Part shown: positions 1 through 8,797 of the stretch, in pieces
How positions within the stretch are numbered: the first letter of the stretch is position 1
Layout: the number at the start of each line of letters is the position of its first letter
DNA from: Methylobacterium terricola
GTDB lineage: Bacteria > Pseudomonadota > Alphaproteobacteria > Rhizobiales > Beijerinckiaceae
Reading direction: 5' to 3'
Length of the DNA: 64,000 bases
Assembly (NCBI RefSeq): GCF_006151805.1
Contig: NZ_VDDA01000005.1
Span: 310,001-374,000, forward strand
Program-made: the position numbers and the translations under genes
Notes under the pieces: generated by a model
What the model saw: only the letters and a program-made list of their open reading frames with translations
Databases searched by the model: none
What the model was told of the DNA's origin: nothing

Positions 1-2
1 CG

Positions 3-575
3 CTCGTCATCGGGGTCACGGTCGGGGCGCTGGCGGGCTATGCCGGCGGCGGTCTCGACGCAGCGCTGATGCGCATGACCGAGCTGTTCCAGACGATCCC
101 CGCCTTCGTGCTGGCGATCCTGCTCGTGGCGACCTTCACGCCCTCGCTCGCCACCATCGTCGCCACCATCGGGGCGGTGTCCTGGCCGCCGCTGGCGCGG
201 CTCACCCGGGCCGAGTTCCTGCGCCTGCGCCGCCGGGAATTCGTCGAGGCCGCGATCTGCCAGGGGGAGCGCACGGCGCGGGTGGTGTTCGGGCACGTGC
301 TGCCGAACGCGGTCTCGCCGATCCTGGTCACGGCCTCGCTCACCGTGGCGAGCGCGATCCTCATCGAGAGCGCCCTGTCCTTCCTCGGCCTCGGCGATCC
401 CAACATGATGTCCTGGGGCTTCATGGTCGGCTCGGCCCGCAGCTCGATCCGCCAGGCGTGGTGGGCGAGCGTGTTTCCGGGCCTGGCGATCCTCCTCACC
501 GTGCTCGCCATCAACCTGTTCGGCGAAGGCCTGAGCGACGTGCTCAACCCGCGCATCGCGCGGCGCCGGGGATGA
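3..575 (+). CDS. ABC peptide transporter permease, DppC-like (5' truncated)
   Basis: Inner-membrane permease of a dipeptide/oligopeptide importer. The reading frame is open from the window edge, so the N-terminus lies outside; the first in-frame ATG at 69 is internal. The visible part has several hydrophobic helices and the EAA-type cytoplasmic loop that docks the ATPase (GERTARVVFGHVLPNAVSP), followed by the family-typical ESALSFLGLG stretch. It ends NPRIARRRG and its stop overlaps the start of the downstream double ATPase by 4 nt, so the two are one operon. Family assignment is secure; substrate is inferred from the downstream peptidase and gamma-glutamyltransferase. Confidence 0.9.
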   Translation, partial: LVIGVTVGALAGYAGGGLDAALMRMTELFQTIPAFVLAILLVATFTPSLATIVATIGAVSWPPLARLTRAEFLRLRRREFVEAAICQGERTARVVFGHVLPNAVSPILVTASLTVASAILIESALSFLGLGDPNMMSWGFMVGSARSSIRQAWWASVFPGLAILLTVLAINLFGEGLSDVLNPRIARRRG

Positions 576-2377
576 CGACCATGACCGACGCCAAGCCCCG
601 CGGAAACGAGCCCCGCGGAAACGAGCCCCGCGGAAACGAGCCCCGCGGAAACGAGCCCCCCGGAAACGAGCTCCCCGGAACCAGGACACCCGGAACCAGG
701 ACATCCGGGCCGACGACGCCCGGGCCCGACGCTCCCGTGCTCGCCGTCGACGGGCTCACCATCGCGCTGCCGCGGGGCGGCGACCGCCCGCACGCGGTGG
801 AGGACGTGTCCTTCGCGATCCACCGCAACGAGGTGGTCTGCCTCGTCGGCGAGTCGGGGTCCGGCAAGTCGATGATCGCGCACGCGATCCTCTCCCTGCT
901 GCCGTCCGGGGTGCGCGTCGCCGGCGGCGCGGTCGCGGTCAACGGGCGCGATGTCGCGCGGCTCCGCGGCGCGGACCTGCGGGCCTTTCGCGGCGGCGAG
1001 GCCGGGATGATCTTCCAGGAGCCGCTGTCCTCGCTCAACCCGCTGAAGCGTGTCGGCGCCCAGGTCGCCGAGACGATCCGCACCCACCAGGGCGGCCTGC
1101 CGCGCGACGCGATGCGGCGCCATGTCGAGGGCCTGCTCGCCCAGGTCGGCCTGCCGACGCCGGAGCTTCTCGCCCGCAGCTACCCGTTCGAGCTCTCCGG
1201 CGGCCAGCGCCAGCGGGTGATGATCGCCATGGCGATGGCGAACCGCCCCGCCCTCCTCGTCGCCGACGAGCCGACGACGGCCCTCGACGTGACGACCCAG
1301 GCGCAGATCCTGCGGCTGATCGACGATCTCAGGCGCGAGCGCGGCATGGGCGTGCTCCTCATCACCCACGATTTCGGCGTCGTCGCCGACGTGGCCGACC
1401 GGGTCGTGGTGCTGCGGGGCGGGCGCGTGGTCGAGACCGGGAGTGCGGAGGCGGTCCTGCGCCGGCCCCGCGATCCCTACACCCGCGCCCTGATCGACGC
1501 GGTGCCCCGCGCACGGCTGCGCCCGCCGGCTCCGCGGCCGGAGGGAGCGCCGGTCCTCGCCGTCGAGGACCTGCGCAAGACCTTCACGGTGCGCCAGGGC
1601 TGGTTCCAGCCGCCGCGCCACGTGGTCGCCGCGGACGGCCTCTCCCTCAGCCTGCACCAGGGCGAGACCCTCGCGGTCGTCGGCGAGTCCGGATCGGGCA
1701 AGTCGACCCTCGGGCGGATGATCATGCGTCTGACCGAGCCCGACGGCGGCGCGATCCGCCTCGGGGGCGAGGACCTGCGCTCGCTGCGCGGCGAGGCCCT
1801 GCGCCAGGCCCGGCGCGGGCTCCAGATCGTGTTTCAGGATCCCTTCGCCAGCCTCGACCCGCGCCAGAAGGTCGGCGATGCGGTCGCCCGCGGGCCGATG
1901 GCCTTCGGCACCCCGCGCCGCGAGGCGAAGGCCGCCGCCCGCGCGCTCCTGGAGCGCGTCGGCCTGTCGGCGGCGGCGGCGGAGCGCTATCCGCACGAGT
2001 TCTCCGGCGGGCAGCGCCAGCGCATCTGCATCGCCCGGGCGCTGGCGCTGCGGCCGGCGGTGCTGATCGCCGACGAGGCGGTGTCGGCGCTCGACGTCTC
2101 GGTCCAGGCCCAGGTGCTGGCGCTGCTGGCCGAGCTGCGCCGCGAGATGCGTCTGGCGATGATCTTCATCACCCACGACCTGCGCATCGCCGCCGAGATC
2201 GCCGACCGGGTGATCGTGCTGCAGAAGGGCCGGATCGTCGAGGAGGGGGCGACGCGCGAGGTCTTCTCGGCGCCGCGCCAGGCCTATACCCGCGCCCTCC
2301 TCGACGCGATCCCGGGGCGGCGCTTCTTCGAGGATCCTGGTTTCACGCGCGAGCCCGTCGCGCCGGAGGTGGCATGA
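572..2377 (+). CDS. Peptide ABC transporter ATPase with two fused ATP-binding domains (DppD-DppF type)
   Basis: Energises the peptide importer whose permease lies just upstream. Of 601 residues, two complete ABC domains are visible: Walker A GESGSGKS near residue 93 and again near 370, each followed by an LSGGQRQR or FSGGQRQR signature (about 207 and 477) and a DE-A-x-D Walker B. This is the fused DppD+DppF (YejF/GsiA-like) arrangement. The start chosen is the ATG at 572 overlapping the permease stop; ATG 581 is an alternative. Residues 9-50 are an unusual Pro/Gly/Asn/Glu-rich linker made by a 15-nt tandem repeat (separate entry). The stop overlaps the peptidase start by 4 nt. Confidence 0.92.
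   Translation: MTTMTDAKPRGNEPRGNEPRGNEPRGNEPPGNELPGTRTPGTRTSGPTTPGPDAPVLAVDGLTIALPRGGDRPHAVEDVSFAIHRNEVVCLVGESGSGKSMIAHAILSLLPSGVRVAGGAVAVNGRDVARLRGADLRAFRGGEAGMIFQEPLSSLNPLKRVGAQVAETIRTHQGGLPRDAMRRHVEGLLAQVGLPTPELLARSYPFELSGGQRQRVMIAMAMANRPALLVADEPTTALDVTTQAQILRLIDDLRRERGMGVLLITHDFGVVADVADRVVVLRGGRVVETGSAEAVLRRPRDPYTRALIDAVPRARLRPPAPRPEGAPVLAVEDLRKTFTVRQGWFQPPRHVVAADGLSLSLHQGETLAVVGESGSGKSTLGRMIMRLTEPDGGAIRLGGEDLRSLRGEALRQARRGLQIVFQDPFASLDPRQKVGDAVARGPMAFGTPRREAKAAARALLERVGLSAAAAERYPHEFSGGQRQRICIARALALRPAVLIADEAVSALDVSVQAQVLALLAELRREMRLAMIFITHDLRIAAEIADRVIVLQKGRIVEEGATREVFSAPRQAYTRALLDAIPGRRFFEDPGFTREPVAPEVA
596..700 (+). repeat. 15-nt tandem repeat coding for PRGNE units
   Basis: Four perfect head-to-tail copies of ccccgcggaaacgag (596-655) are followed by three decayed copies (656-700). 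In the frame of the double ATPase they read PRGNE four times, then [10 protein letters not shown] and TPGTR. The array lies between the start codon and the first ABC domain, so expansion or contraction by 15 nt would keep the frame. The decay gradient towards the 3' end suggests recent slippage at the 5' end. Confidence 0.95.
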
Positions 2378-3696
2378 CAGACGAGACGCCTATCCGCACG
2401 ACGCTGACCGAGGCCGAGCGCGATGCGCTCTTTTCGGCGGTGGATGCCGGCTTCGCGCGCCAGATCGCCGACACCATCGCCTTCTCGGCGATCCCCTCGA
2501 CCCGCGGCCAGGAGGGCCCGTGCCAGGACATGATGGCCGACCTCCTGCGGGCGCGGGGCTACGCCGTCGACGACTGGCGCATCGACCAGGACGAGCTGCG
2601 CCACCTGCCCGGCTTCGGCCCGGTCGAGACCGACTTCTCCCGTGCCCGCACGGTGGTCGGGACCTACCGGCCGGAGAGGGCGCACGGCCGCTCCCTCATC
2701 CTCCAGGGCCATTGCGACGTCGTCCCCGCCGGTCCGCTCGACATGTGGACGCGTCCGCCGTTCCAGCCCGTCGAGGAGGATGGCTGGCTCTACGGCCGCG
2801 GCGTCGGGGACATGAAGTCCGGCACCATCGCGGCCCTGTACGCCCTCGACGCGCTCAAGGCCGCCGGCCTCGCGCCGCAGGGCCGCATCCATGTCCAGTC
2901 GGTGATCGAGGAGGAGAGCACCGGGCTCGGCGCGCTCTCGACGCTCCAGCGCGGCTACCGGGCGGAGGCCTGCCTCATCGTCGAGCCGACGAGCGGGCGC
3001 CTGATGCGGGCGCAGACCGGGGTGATCTGGTTTCGCCTCAAGGTCCGGGGCGAGCCCGCCCACGCAGCCCATGCGGCCGTCGGCTTCAACGCCATCAAGG
3101 CGGCCTATCACCTGATCCAGGCGCTGGAAGGCCTCGAGGCGGAGTGGAACGAGCGGGCCAAGGGGCACCGCCATTTCGGCGCGGTGGCGCACCCGCTCAA
3201 CCTCAATGTCGGCATCATCCGCGGCGGCGAATGGGCCTCGAGCGTGCCGGCCTGGTGCGACGTCGATTGCCGCATCGGCCTCCTGCCCGGCTGGAGCGTG
3301 GCCGAGTGCCAGCGCGAGATCGCGGCCTGCGTGGCGCGGGCCGCGGCGGACCACCCTTTCCTGGCCCAGAGCCCGCCGGAGGTGGTGTGGTCCGGCTTCC
3401 TCTCGCCGGGCTACGAGGTCACGGGGGCCGAGGCGGCGGAGGCCGTCCTCGCCGAGGCGCACGGCGCCGGCTGGGGCGGTCCGCTCGAGGAGTCGCTGTT
3501 CACCGGGCTCACCGATGCCCGCTTCTACGGCCTCGATTACGGCATCCCGGCCTTCTGCTACGGCGCGACGATCGAGAACGCCCACGCCTTCAACGAGCGC
3601 GCGAACGTCGAGTCGCTGCGCAAGCTCACCCGCACCGTCGCGCTGTTCGTCGCCGGCTGGTGCGGCGTGGCGCCGATCACCGGAGGGACGCGATGA
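2374..3696 (+). CDS. M20-family metallopeptidase (ArgE/DapE/aminoacylase-like)
   Basis: Cytoplasmic zinc hydrolase that deacylates N-acyl amino acids or cleaves small peptides. The family signature is visible: metal-binding HCDVVPAG near residue 111, bridging Asp in GRGVGDMKSG, and catalytic Glu pair in VIEEESTG. At 440 residues it has the usual length of an ArgE/DapE-type enzyme with an inserted dimerisation domain (region RAQTGVIWFRLKV onward). Translationally coupled to the ABC ATPase upstream (ATGA overlap) and to the flavoprotein downstream. Context argues that it works on a peptide brought in by the linked transporter; the precise substrate cannot be read from sequence. Confidence 0.88.
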   Translation: MTDETPIRTTLTEAERDALFSAVDAGFARQIADTIAFSAIPSTRGQEGPCQDMMADLLRARGYAVDDWRIDQDELRHLPGFGPVETDFSRARTVVGTYRPERAHGRSLILQGHCDVVPAGPLDMWTRPPFQPVEEDGWLYGRGVGDMKSGTIAALYALDALKAAGLAPQGRIHVQSVIEEESTGLGALSTLQRGYRAEACLIVEPTSGRLMRAQTGVIWFRLKVRGEPAHAAHAAVGFNAIKAAYHLIQALEGLEAEWNERAKGHRHFGAVAHPLNLNVGIIRGGEWASSVPAWCDVDCRIGLLPGWSVAECQREIAACVARAAADHPFLAQSPPEVVWSGFLSPGYEVTGAEAAEAVLAEAHGAGWGGPLEESLFTGLTDARFYGLDYGIPAFCYGATIENAHAFNERANVESLRKLTRTVALFVAGWCGVAPITGGTR

Positions 3697-4325
3697 CCGA
3701 GACATCCGGGCCGATGCCCCCGATCCGGACGCAGGACGAGCTGCGGGCAGAGTACGGGCCGATCAACCCGCTGGCGGAAAAGAAGGTCCTCGGCGTTCTC
3801 GACGCCTTCTGCCGGGACTTCATCGCGCTCTCGCCCTTCCTGGTGCTCGCCTCGAGCGACGGCGAGGGGCGGTCCGATGCGAGCCCGCGCGGGGATGCGC
3901 CGGGCTTCGTGACGGTGCTCGATGCGCACACGCTCCTGATCCCGGACCGGCTCGGCAACAAGCGGGTCGACTCCTTCGCCAACATCCTGCGCTATCCCGC
4001 CGTCGGGCTGATCTTCATGGTGCCGGGAATCAACGAGACCCTGCGGGTCAACGGCCGCGCCAGCCTTACCCGCGACGCGGACCTGCTCGCGCCGCTCGCC
4101 GCCCAGGGCAAGGTCCCGCCGGTCGGCCTCCTCGTCGACGTGGAGGAGACCTTTTTCCATTGCGGCAAGGCGCTGATGCGATCGAAGCTCTGGGACCCCT
4201 CGCTCCATGTCGAGCGCAGCACCTTCCCGACGCTCGGCCGCATCATCGCCGAGCAGACCGCCTCCGTGACGGTCGAGGCGGCCGAACGGACGATGGAGGA
4301 AGGCTACCGCACGAGGCTCTACTGA
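3693..4325 (+). CDS. Pyridoxamine 5'-phosphate oxidase-family flavoprotein (MSMEG_1061-like)
   Basis: A 210-residue FMN-binding split-barrel protein of the PPOX superfamily. Recognised by the run DASPRGDAPGFV near residue 66 followed by IPDRLGNKRVDSF, the FMN-phosphate-binding pattern of the MSMEG_1061 type. The ATG at 3693 overlaps the peptidase stop; a longer open frame upstream in the same phase is not needed. The reaction is unknown for this subgroup. It lies between a peptidase and a gamma-glutamyltransferase with no gaps, so a redox step on, or protection from, a peptide-derived compound is possible but unproven. Confidence 0.82.
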   Translation: MTETSGPMPPIRTQDELRAEYGPINPLAEKKVLGVLDAFCRDFIALSPFLVLASSDGEGRSDASPRGDAPGFVTVLDAHTLLIPDRLGNKRVDSFANILRYPAVGLIFMVPGINETLRVNGRASLTRDADLLAPLAAQGKVPPVGLLVDVEETFFHCGKALMRSKLWDPSLHVERSTFPTLGRIIAEQTASVTVEAAERTMEEGYRTRLY

Positions 4326-6031
4326 TGGCGCAGGACGATTGGCGGGCGCGGGCCGGCACGCGTTTCGCGTGCGAGAAGACCCCGGTCACGGCCCGGCGCG
4401 GCATGGCGGTGACGAACCACCCCCTCGCCTCCGCCGCGGCGTTGGAGATGCTGGCCGGCGGCGGCAACGCGGTCGATGCCGCGGTCTCGGCGCTCTTCGC
4501 CCTCACCGTGGTCGAGCCGATGATGGTCGGCATCTTCGGCGGCGGCGTCGCGGTGATCCGCCTCGCCGACGGGACGACCACGACGATCGACGGCCTCGCG
4601 ACCGCACCGGCCGCCGCCCGGCCCGACGCCTACGAGCCGGTCTCGGATGCCTGGCCGGACTACATGGAGACGCGGGGGCGGCGCAACTTCATGGGCGCCT
4701 CCGCGGTGGCGGTCCCGGGCACCCTGAAGGGCTGGTGCGAGGCGCTTGCCCGCTTCGGCCGCCTGCCGCTCGCCGACGTGATGGAGCCGGCGATCCGGCA
4801 TGCGCGGCGCGGCTTCACGGTCACGCCCTACCTTGCCGCCTGTACGGCGGAGAACGCGCCGCTCCTGGCGCGCGACCCCGCGATCGCGACGGTCTTCCTG
4901 CCCGGCGGCGATCCGCTCGCGGCCGGGACCCGCCTCGTGCAAGGCGACTACGCCCAGACCCTGTCCACCCTCGCCCGCGAGGGGCCGGACGCGCTCTATG
5001 GCGGCAGCCTCGGCACCGAGATCGGCGCGGCGCTCCGGGCCGCCGGCTCGTTCCTGGCTCCCGGCGACCTCGCCTCCTACCGTACGGTCGAGCGCGCGCC
5101 GGTGCGGGGGACCTATCGCGGCGTCGAGATCATCGGCCCGGCACCGCCGGCGTCGGGCGGGGTCCACATCGTGCAGATGCTGAACCTGCTCGAGGCCTAC
5201 GACCTTGCCGCCCTGGGCTTCGGCACGCCGGACACGCTCCACCTCCTGCTGGAGGTCCTGAAGATCGCCGCCGTCGACCGGCGCGCCGCCACCGCCGATC
5301 CGGCCTTCATCGACGTGCCGGTGGCCCGGCTGACCGCCAAGGACTACGCCGCCCTGCGCCGCCCGGAGATCGACCCGGCACGGGCCGGCCGCTACGCGCC
5401 GGGCGTCGGCACGAACGAATCCGCCAACACCACCCACGTCACCGTGGCGGATGCAGACGGCGCCATCGTCACCTCGACCCAGACGATCAACAGCCTGTTC
5501 GGCGCCAAGATCATGATTCCCGGGACCGGGATCGTGCCGAACAACTACATGTACCTGTTCGATCCGCATCCCGGCCACGCCCTGTCGCTGGCACCCGGCA
5601 AGCGGATCACCAGCGGCATCTCGGCCCTCATCGGCTGCCGCGCCGGCCGGCCGGTCTTCGCCCTCGGGCTGCCCGGCGCGCACAGGATCCCCGCCGGCGC
5701 CCTCCAGGCGGTCCTCAACCTCGTCGATCACGGCATGTCCCTGCAGGAGGCGGTCGAGGCGCCGCGCGTCTTCACCTGGGGCGAGGAGGCGGAGATCGAG
5801 GCCGGCATTCCGGCTCCCGTCCGCGAAGCCCTCGCCGCCCGCGGCCACCCGGTGCGGCCGGTGGCGCATGTCGGCGGCGGCATGTGCGCGGTCGGCTTCG
5901 AGGAGGATGGCACGATGACGGGGGCGGCCTGCTGGCGGGCCGATGGAGCGCCCGCGGGGCTCGGCGGTGGCCTTGCCCGCGCCGGGACCTCGTTCTGGCC
6001 CGACCCCCGCCGGCAATCCTCGCCGGCCTGA
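4325..6031 (+). CDS. ggt: Gamma-glutamyltransferase family protein
   Basis: N-terminal-nucleophile hydrolase, 568 residues, that transfers or hydrolyses gamma-glutamyl groups (glutathione and relatives). The autoprocessing site is visible as NTTHVTVAD, with Thr369 as predicted nucleophile at the head of the small subunit, followed by the characteristic TSTQTINSLFGAK segment. Early motif GMAVTNHPLAS and AGGGNAVDAAVS match the family. No clear signal peptide is seen, so it may be cytoplasmic, as in many bacterial GGT-like proteins next to ABC transporters. Start ATG 4325 shares one base with the preceding stop. Last gene of the operon. Confidence 0.9.
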   Translation: MAQDDWRARAGTRFACEKTPVTARRGMAVTNHPLASAAALEMLAGGGNAVDAAVSALFALTVVEPMMVGIFGGGVAVIRLADGTTTTIDGLATAPAAARPDAYEPVSDAWPDYMETRGRRNFMGASAVAVPGTLKGWCEALARFGRLPLADVMEPAIRHARRGFTVTPYLAACTAENAPLLARDPAIATVFLPGGDPLAAGTRLVQGDYAQTLSTLAREGPDALYGGSLGTEIGAALRAAGSFLAPGDLASYRTVERAPVRGTYRGVEIIGPAPPASGGVHIVQMLNLLEAYDLAALGFGTPDTLHLLLEVLKIAAVDRRAATADPAFIDVPVARLTAKDYAALRRPEIDPARAGRYAPGVGTNESANTTHVTVADADGAIVTSTQTINSLFGAKIMIPGTGIVPNNYMYLFDPHPGHALSLAPGKRITSGISALIGCRAGRPVFALGLPGAHRIPAGALQAVLNLVDHGMSLQEAVEAPRVFTWGEEAEIEAGIPAPVREALAARGHPVRPVAHVGGGMCAVGFEEDGTMTGAACWRADGAPAGLGGGLARAGTSFWPDPRRQSSPA

Positions 6032-6057
6032 CCCGTCCGCGCCCGCCGGGCGGCGGA

Positions 6058-7011
6058 TCACGTCCCGAGGGCGCGCCCGGTCGGAGGATCGCGCCCGATC
6101 GGATCGGCCTGGTGGTGATGGCGGATGAAGGCCTTCACCGCCGGCGCCGGCTCGTTGCGGCGGTAGGCCACCGCGAGATCCGACGTCGTCGTCGACCCGG
6201 TGACCGGGCGGTAGACGAGGCCGGGTAGCTGCAGGCAGGTCAGGGATCGCGGCACGAGCGCGACCCCGAGCCCGACCGCGACCATGCTGGCGATGGTGGT
6301 GAAGTCCCGCCCCGTGGCGCTGATCGTCGGCTCGAACCCGCTCTCGCGGCAGGCCGTGACGGCGTTGTGGTGGAAGCCGACATCGGCGGCCTGGCGCGGC
6401 GCGATGAAGGTCTCCTCGCCGAGGGCCGCCAGCGGTATCGTGTCGTGATCGGCGAGCGCGTGCGTCGCACCGATCGCGACGACGAGGGGCTCGCGCAGCA
6501 CGCAGGTCGTCGCCACCCCGTCGGGGACCGTCACCGGAGGGCGGATATAGCCGAAATCGAGGGCGCCGCCGGCGATCGCCGCGAGCTGCAGGCCCATCTC
6601 CATCTCGGTGAGCTGGAGCTCCACTTCCGGGTGCGTCGTCCGGAACGCGGCGAGCGACGTCGTGAGCACGCCCGCATAGGCCGCCGAGGCCACGTAGCCG
6701 ATCGAGATGCGGCCGGTCTCGCCGCGCCCGGCCCGGCGCACCGCGGCCAGCGCCGTGTCGGCCTGCGCCAGCGTCTTGCGGGCCTCCTGCAGGAAGACCT
6801 GGCCGGGCAGCGTGAGCTGCACCGCGCGCCGGCTGCGGTCGAGAAGGGCCGTGCCCACCAGCGCCTCCAGGTTGAGGATCTGCTGGCTCAAGCCCGGCTG
6901 CGCGATGCCGAGCCGCTCCGCCGCACGGCTGAAGTTCCGCTCCTCGGCCAGGGTCACGAAGTAGCGCAGGTGCCGCAGCTCGAACGCTCCCGCCGCCTTG
7001 TTGACGCTCAT
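6058..7011 (-). CDS. LysR-family transcriptional regulator
   Basis: 317 residues: winged helix-turn-helix at about residues 12-70 (FELRHLRYFVTLAEERNFSRA, then SQQILNLEALVGTALLDRS) and a C-terminal periplasmic-binding-type effector domain. It converges on the gamma-glutamyltransferase gene (26 nt between stops) and diverges from the siderophore reductase gene, with about 170 nt between. It could regulate the divergent iron genes, itself, or the peptide operon; the divergent arrangement usual for LysR points to the 7.2-kb operon, but no LysR box is clear enough to call. Confidence 0.9.
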   Translation of the reverse strand: MSVNKAAGAFELRHLRYFVTLAEERNFSRAAERLGIAQPGLSQQILNLEALVGTALLDRSRRAVQLTLPGQVFLQEARKTLAQADTALAAVRRAGRGETGRISIGYVASAAYAGVLTTSLAAFRTTHPEVELQLTEMEMGLQLAAIAGGALDFGYIRPPVTVPDGVATTCVLREPLVVAIGATHALADHDTIPLAALGEETFIAPRQAADVGFHHNAVTACRESGFEPTISATGRDFTTIASMVAVGLGVALVPRSLTCLQLPGLVYRPVTGSTTTSDLAVAYRRNEPAPAVKAFIRHHHQADPIGRDPPTGRALGT

Positions 7012-7179
7012 GATCCCCCTTGCGCATCCCGGATGGCATAGGCCCGGGCGAGCAAGACGGGCCTAAAACTTTAATAATTACAAACAATGCCGCTCATCCG
7101 ATCATAAGCGGTACTTCTGGAAATTGCACCGGGCAGTTATTGGACCCTCGGCGCCCGGCTCGGCTAAGCCCGTTCCCGG
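7012..7179. promoter_or_regulatory. Divergent intergenic region between LysR and siderophore genes
   Basis: About 170 nt without a gene, with a locally AT-rich stretch at 7064-7090 (aaaactttaataattac) that contrasts with the surrounding GC-rich sequence and probably holds the divergent promoters. A short imperfect dyad, CCGCT...AGCGG, lies at 7090-7110. No Fur, Irr or RirA box was recognisable by eye. Confidence 0.4.
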
Positions 7180-8013
7180 ATGGATGTTCTGCGCCGCGTC
7201 AGTGCGCCGGCAACCCGTCGGAACCGGAACATGTCGCTGCGTCCCTCGACCCCGCATCTTGTCCGTCGTGCCGCCCCCGCGCCCTCCTCCGCTCCGAAGG
7301 AGGCGCCGCGCACGCTTCGGGTCCTGGCGACGCGGGCGGTGACGCCGCGCCTGCGCCGGATCACCCTCGCCTGCGGCGACGCCGCGCCTTTCGCGGGCCC
7401 TGCGATGCATGCCCGCCTTCTCGTCCCCTGCCCCCGCGGTCCCTTGCGCGGCGCGGACGGGGCGCCGGCGGCGTCGCGCTACTACACCATACGGTTCGTC
7501 CGGCCGGAGGCGGGCGAGATCGACATCGACGTCGTGCTGCATGCGCCCGCCGGTCCCGGCGCCTGCTGGGGCGCCGAGGCCCGTCCCGGCGACCGCGTGG
7601 GACTGATCGGGCCGCTCGGCCGCCCGGTTCCGCCGGTGGGCCGCCTCGTCCTCGTCGGCGACGAGACCGCGCTGCCGGTGATCGGCCGCCTGATCGAGGA
7701 GGCCGCGCCCGGCCGGCGCATCGACGCGCTCGTCGAGGTGGCGGACCGGGACGAGGAGCAGGACGTCGCCTGCGGTCCTGGCCAGCGGCTCGCCTTCCTC
7801 CACCGCCGCTCCGGCCGGGGCTCGCGGCTGGCCCAGGCCGCCGCCGACCTCGCCCGGGGCCCTGATCGCGATCTCTTCCTCTATGCGGGCGTCGAGGCCG
7901 GCACGGCCCGCGACCTCACCAGCCTCGCACGGGAGCGCCTCGCCCTCGGCAGCGCGCAGGCGCGGATCGTCACCTACTGGCGCCGGCAGGACGACGATGC
8001 GCCGGTGCGCTGA
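7180..8013 (+). CDS. Siderophore-interacting protein (FAD-dependent ferric-siderophore reductase)
   Basis: SIP/ViuB-family cytoplasmic flavoprotein that releases iron from imported ferric siderophores using NAD(P)H. The FAD-binding signature RYYTIR is visible near residue 100, followed by the phosphate-binding PGDRVGLIGPLG stretch and a C-terminal nucleotide-binding domain ending with FLYAGVEAG and VTYWRR. 277 residues from ATG 7180; ATG 7231 is equally plausible, has a better GGAA-rich leader and gives 260 residues. First gene of the iron operon; its end overlaps the ABC ATPase gene by 17 nt. Confidence 0.87.
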   Translation: MDVLRRVSAPATRRNRNMSLRPSTPHLVRRAAPAPSSAPKEAPRTLRVLATRAVTPRLRRITLACGDAAPFAGPAMHARLLVPCPRGPLRGADGAPAASRYYTIRFVRPEAGEIDIDVVLHAPAGPGACWGAEARPGDRVGLIGPLGRPVPPVGRLVLVGDETALPVIGRLIEEAAPGRRIDALVEVADRDEEQDVACGPGQRLAFLHRRSGRGSRLAQAAADLARGPDRDLFLYAGVEAGTARDLTSLARERLALGSAQARIVTYWRRQDDDAPVR

Positions 8014-8797
8014 CGGGAGCCCGGCCGCCCTGTTCGACCTCGCCGGGATCCGCGTCGAGGCCGGCGGGCGGACCCTGCTCGACGGGATCACCCACCGTTT
8101 CGCGCCGGGCCGGATCTGCGGGCTGATCGGGCCGAACGGGTCAGGCAAGAGCACGCTGATGCGCCTCCTCGCCCGGCAGGCCCGTCCCGAGGCGGGCCGG
8201 ATCCTGTTTCGCGGCGAGGACCTCGCGCGCCCGAGCCCGCGCGACTTCGCCCGGCAGGTCGCCTACCTGCCCCAGTTCGCCCCGCCGACCGACGGGCTGC
8301 GGGTCGAGGACCTCGTCGCCCTCGGCCGCTTCCCCTGGCACGGGCTCCTCGGCCGTTTCGCGGCGCAGGACCACGCCAAGGTCGACGAGGCGCTCCGCCG
8401 GACCGGCACCGGGAGCTTCCGCGGGCGGGCGGTCGACTCCCTCTCCGGCGGCGAGCGCCAGCGCGTCTGGCTGGCGATGCTGCTCGCCCAGGACGCCGGC
8501 TGCCTGCTCCTCGACGAGCCGACCTCGGCCCTCGACATCGCCCACCAGATCGACGTGCTGTCCCTGGTCCGGGCGCTGGGGCGGGAGAGCGGCCTCAGCG
8601 TGATCGTGATCCTGCACGACATCAACATGGCGGCGCGGTTCTGCGACGACCTCGTGGCGCTGGGCCATGGCCGCATCGTCGCGCAAGGCACGCCGGAGGC
8701 CGTGATGCGGGAGGACGTGCTGGCCCGGATCTACGGCCTGCGCATGGGCATCCATCGCCTGCCCGGGACGGGCGACATCGTCGGATATCCGCTGTGA
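7997..8797 (+). CDS. Ferric-siderophore ABC transporter ATPase (FhuC/FecE-like)
   Basis: 266-residue ATP-binding subunit. Walker A GPNGSGKST near residue 45, signature LSGGERQR, Walker B LLLDEPTSALD and switch HD in ILHDINMAARFCDD match the FhuC/FecE group. ATG 7997 lies inside the end of the reductase gene; an in-frame ATG further upstream (7883) would require a long overlap and adds non-conserved sequence. Followed with 4-nt overlap by the binding-protein gene, so reductase, ATPase, binding protein and permease form one operon. Confidence 0.92.
   Translation: MRRCADGSPAALFDLAGIRVEAGGRTLLDGITHRFAPGRICGLIGPNGSGKSTLMRLLARQARPEAGRILFRGEDLARPSPRDFARQVAYLPQFAPPTDGLRVEDLVALGRFPWHGLLGRFAAQDHAKVDEALRRTGTGSFRGRAVDSLSGGERQRVWLAMLLAQDAGCLLLDEPTSALDIAHQIDVLSLVRALGRESGLSVIVILHDINMAARFCDDLVALGHGRIVAQGTPEAVMREDVLARIYGLRMGIHRLPGTGDIVGYPL

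Noticed and set aside
596..700. Regular repeats here and at 36068-36142 as a CRISPR array
   Set aside because: Units are contiguous 15-mers without spacers, and no cas gene is present.
7012..7179. A Fur, Irr or RirA box before the siderophore operon or receptors
   Set aside because: No sequence close to a known iron box was found by eye in 7012-7179, 11697-11852 or 15164-15328; a matrix scan would be needed to exclude weak sites.
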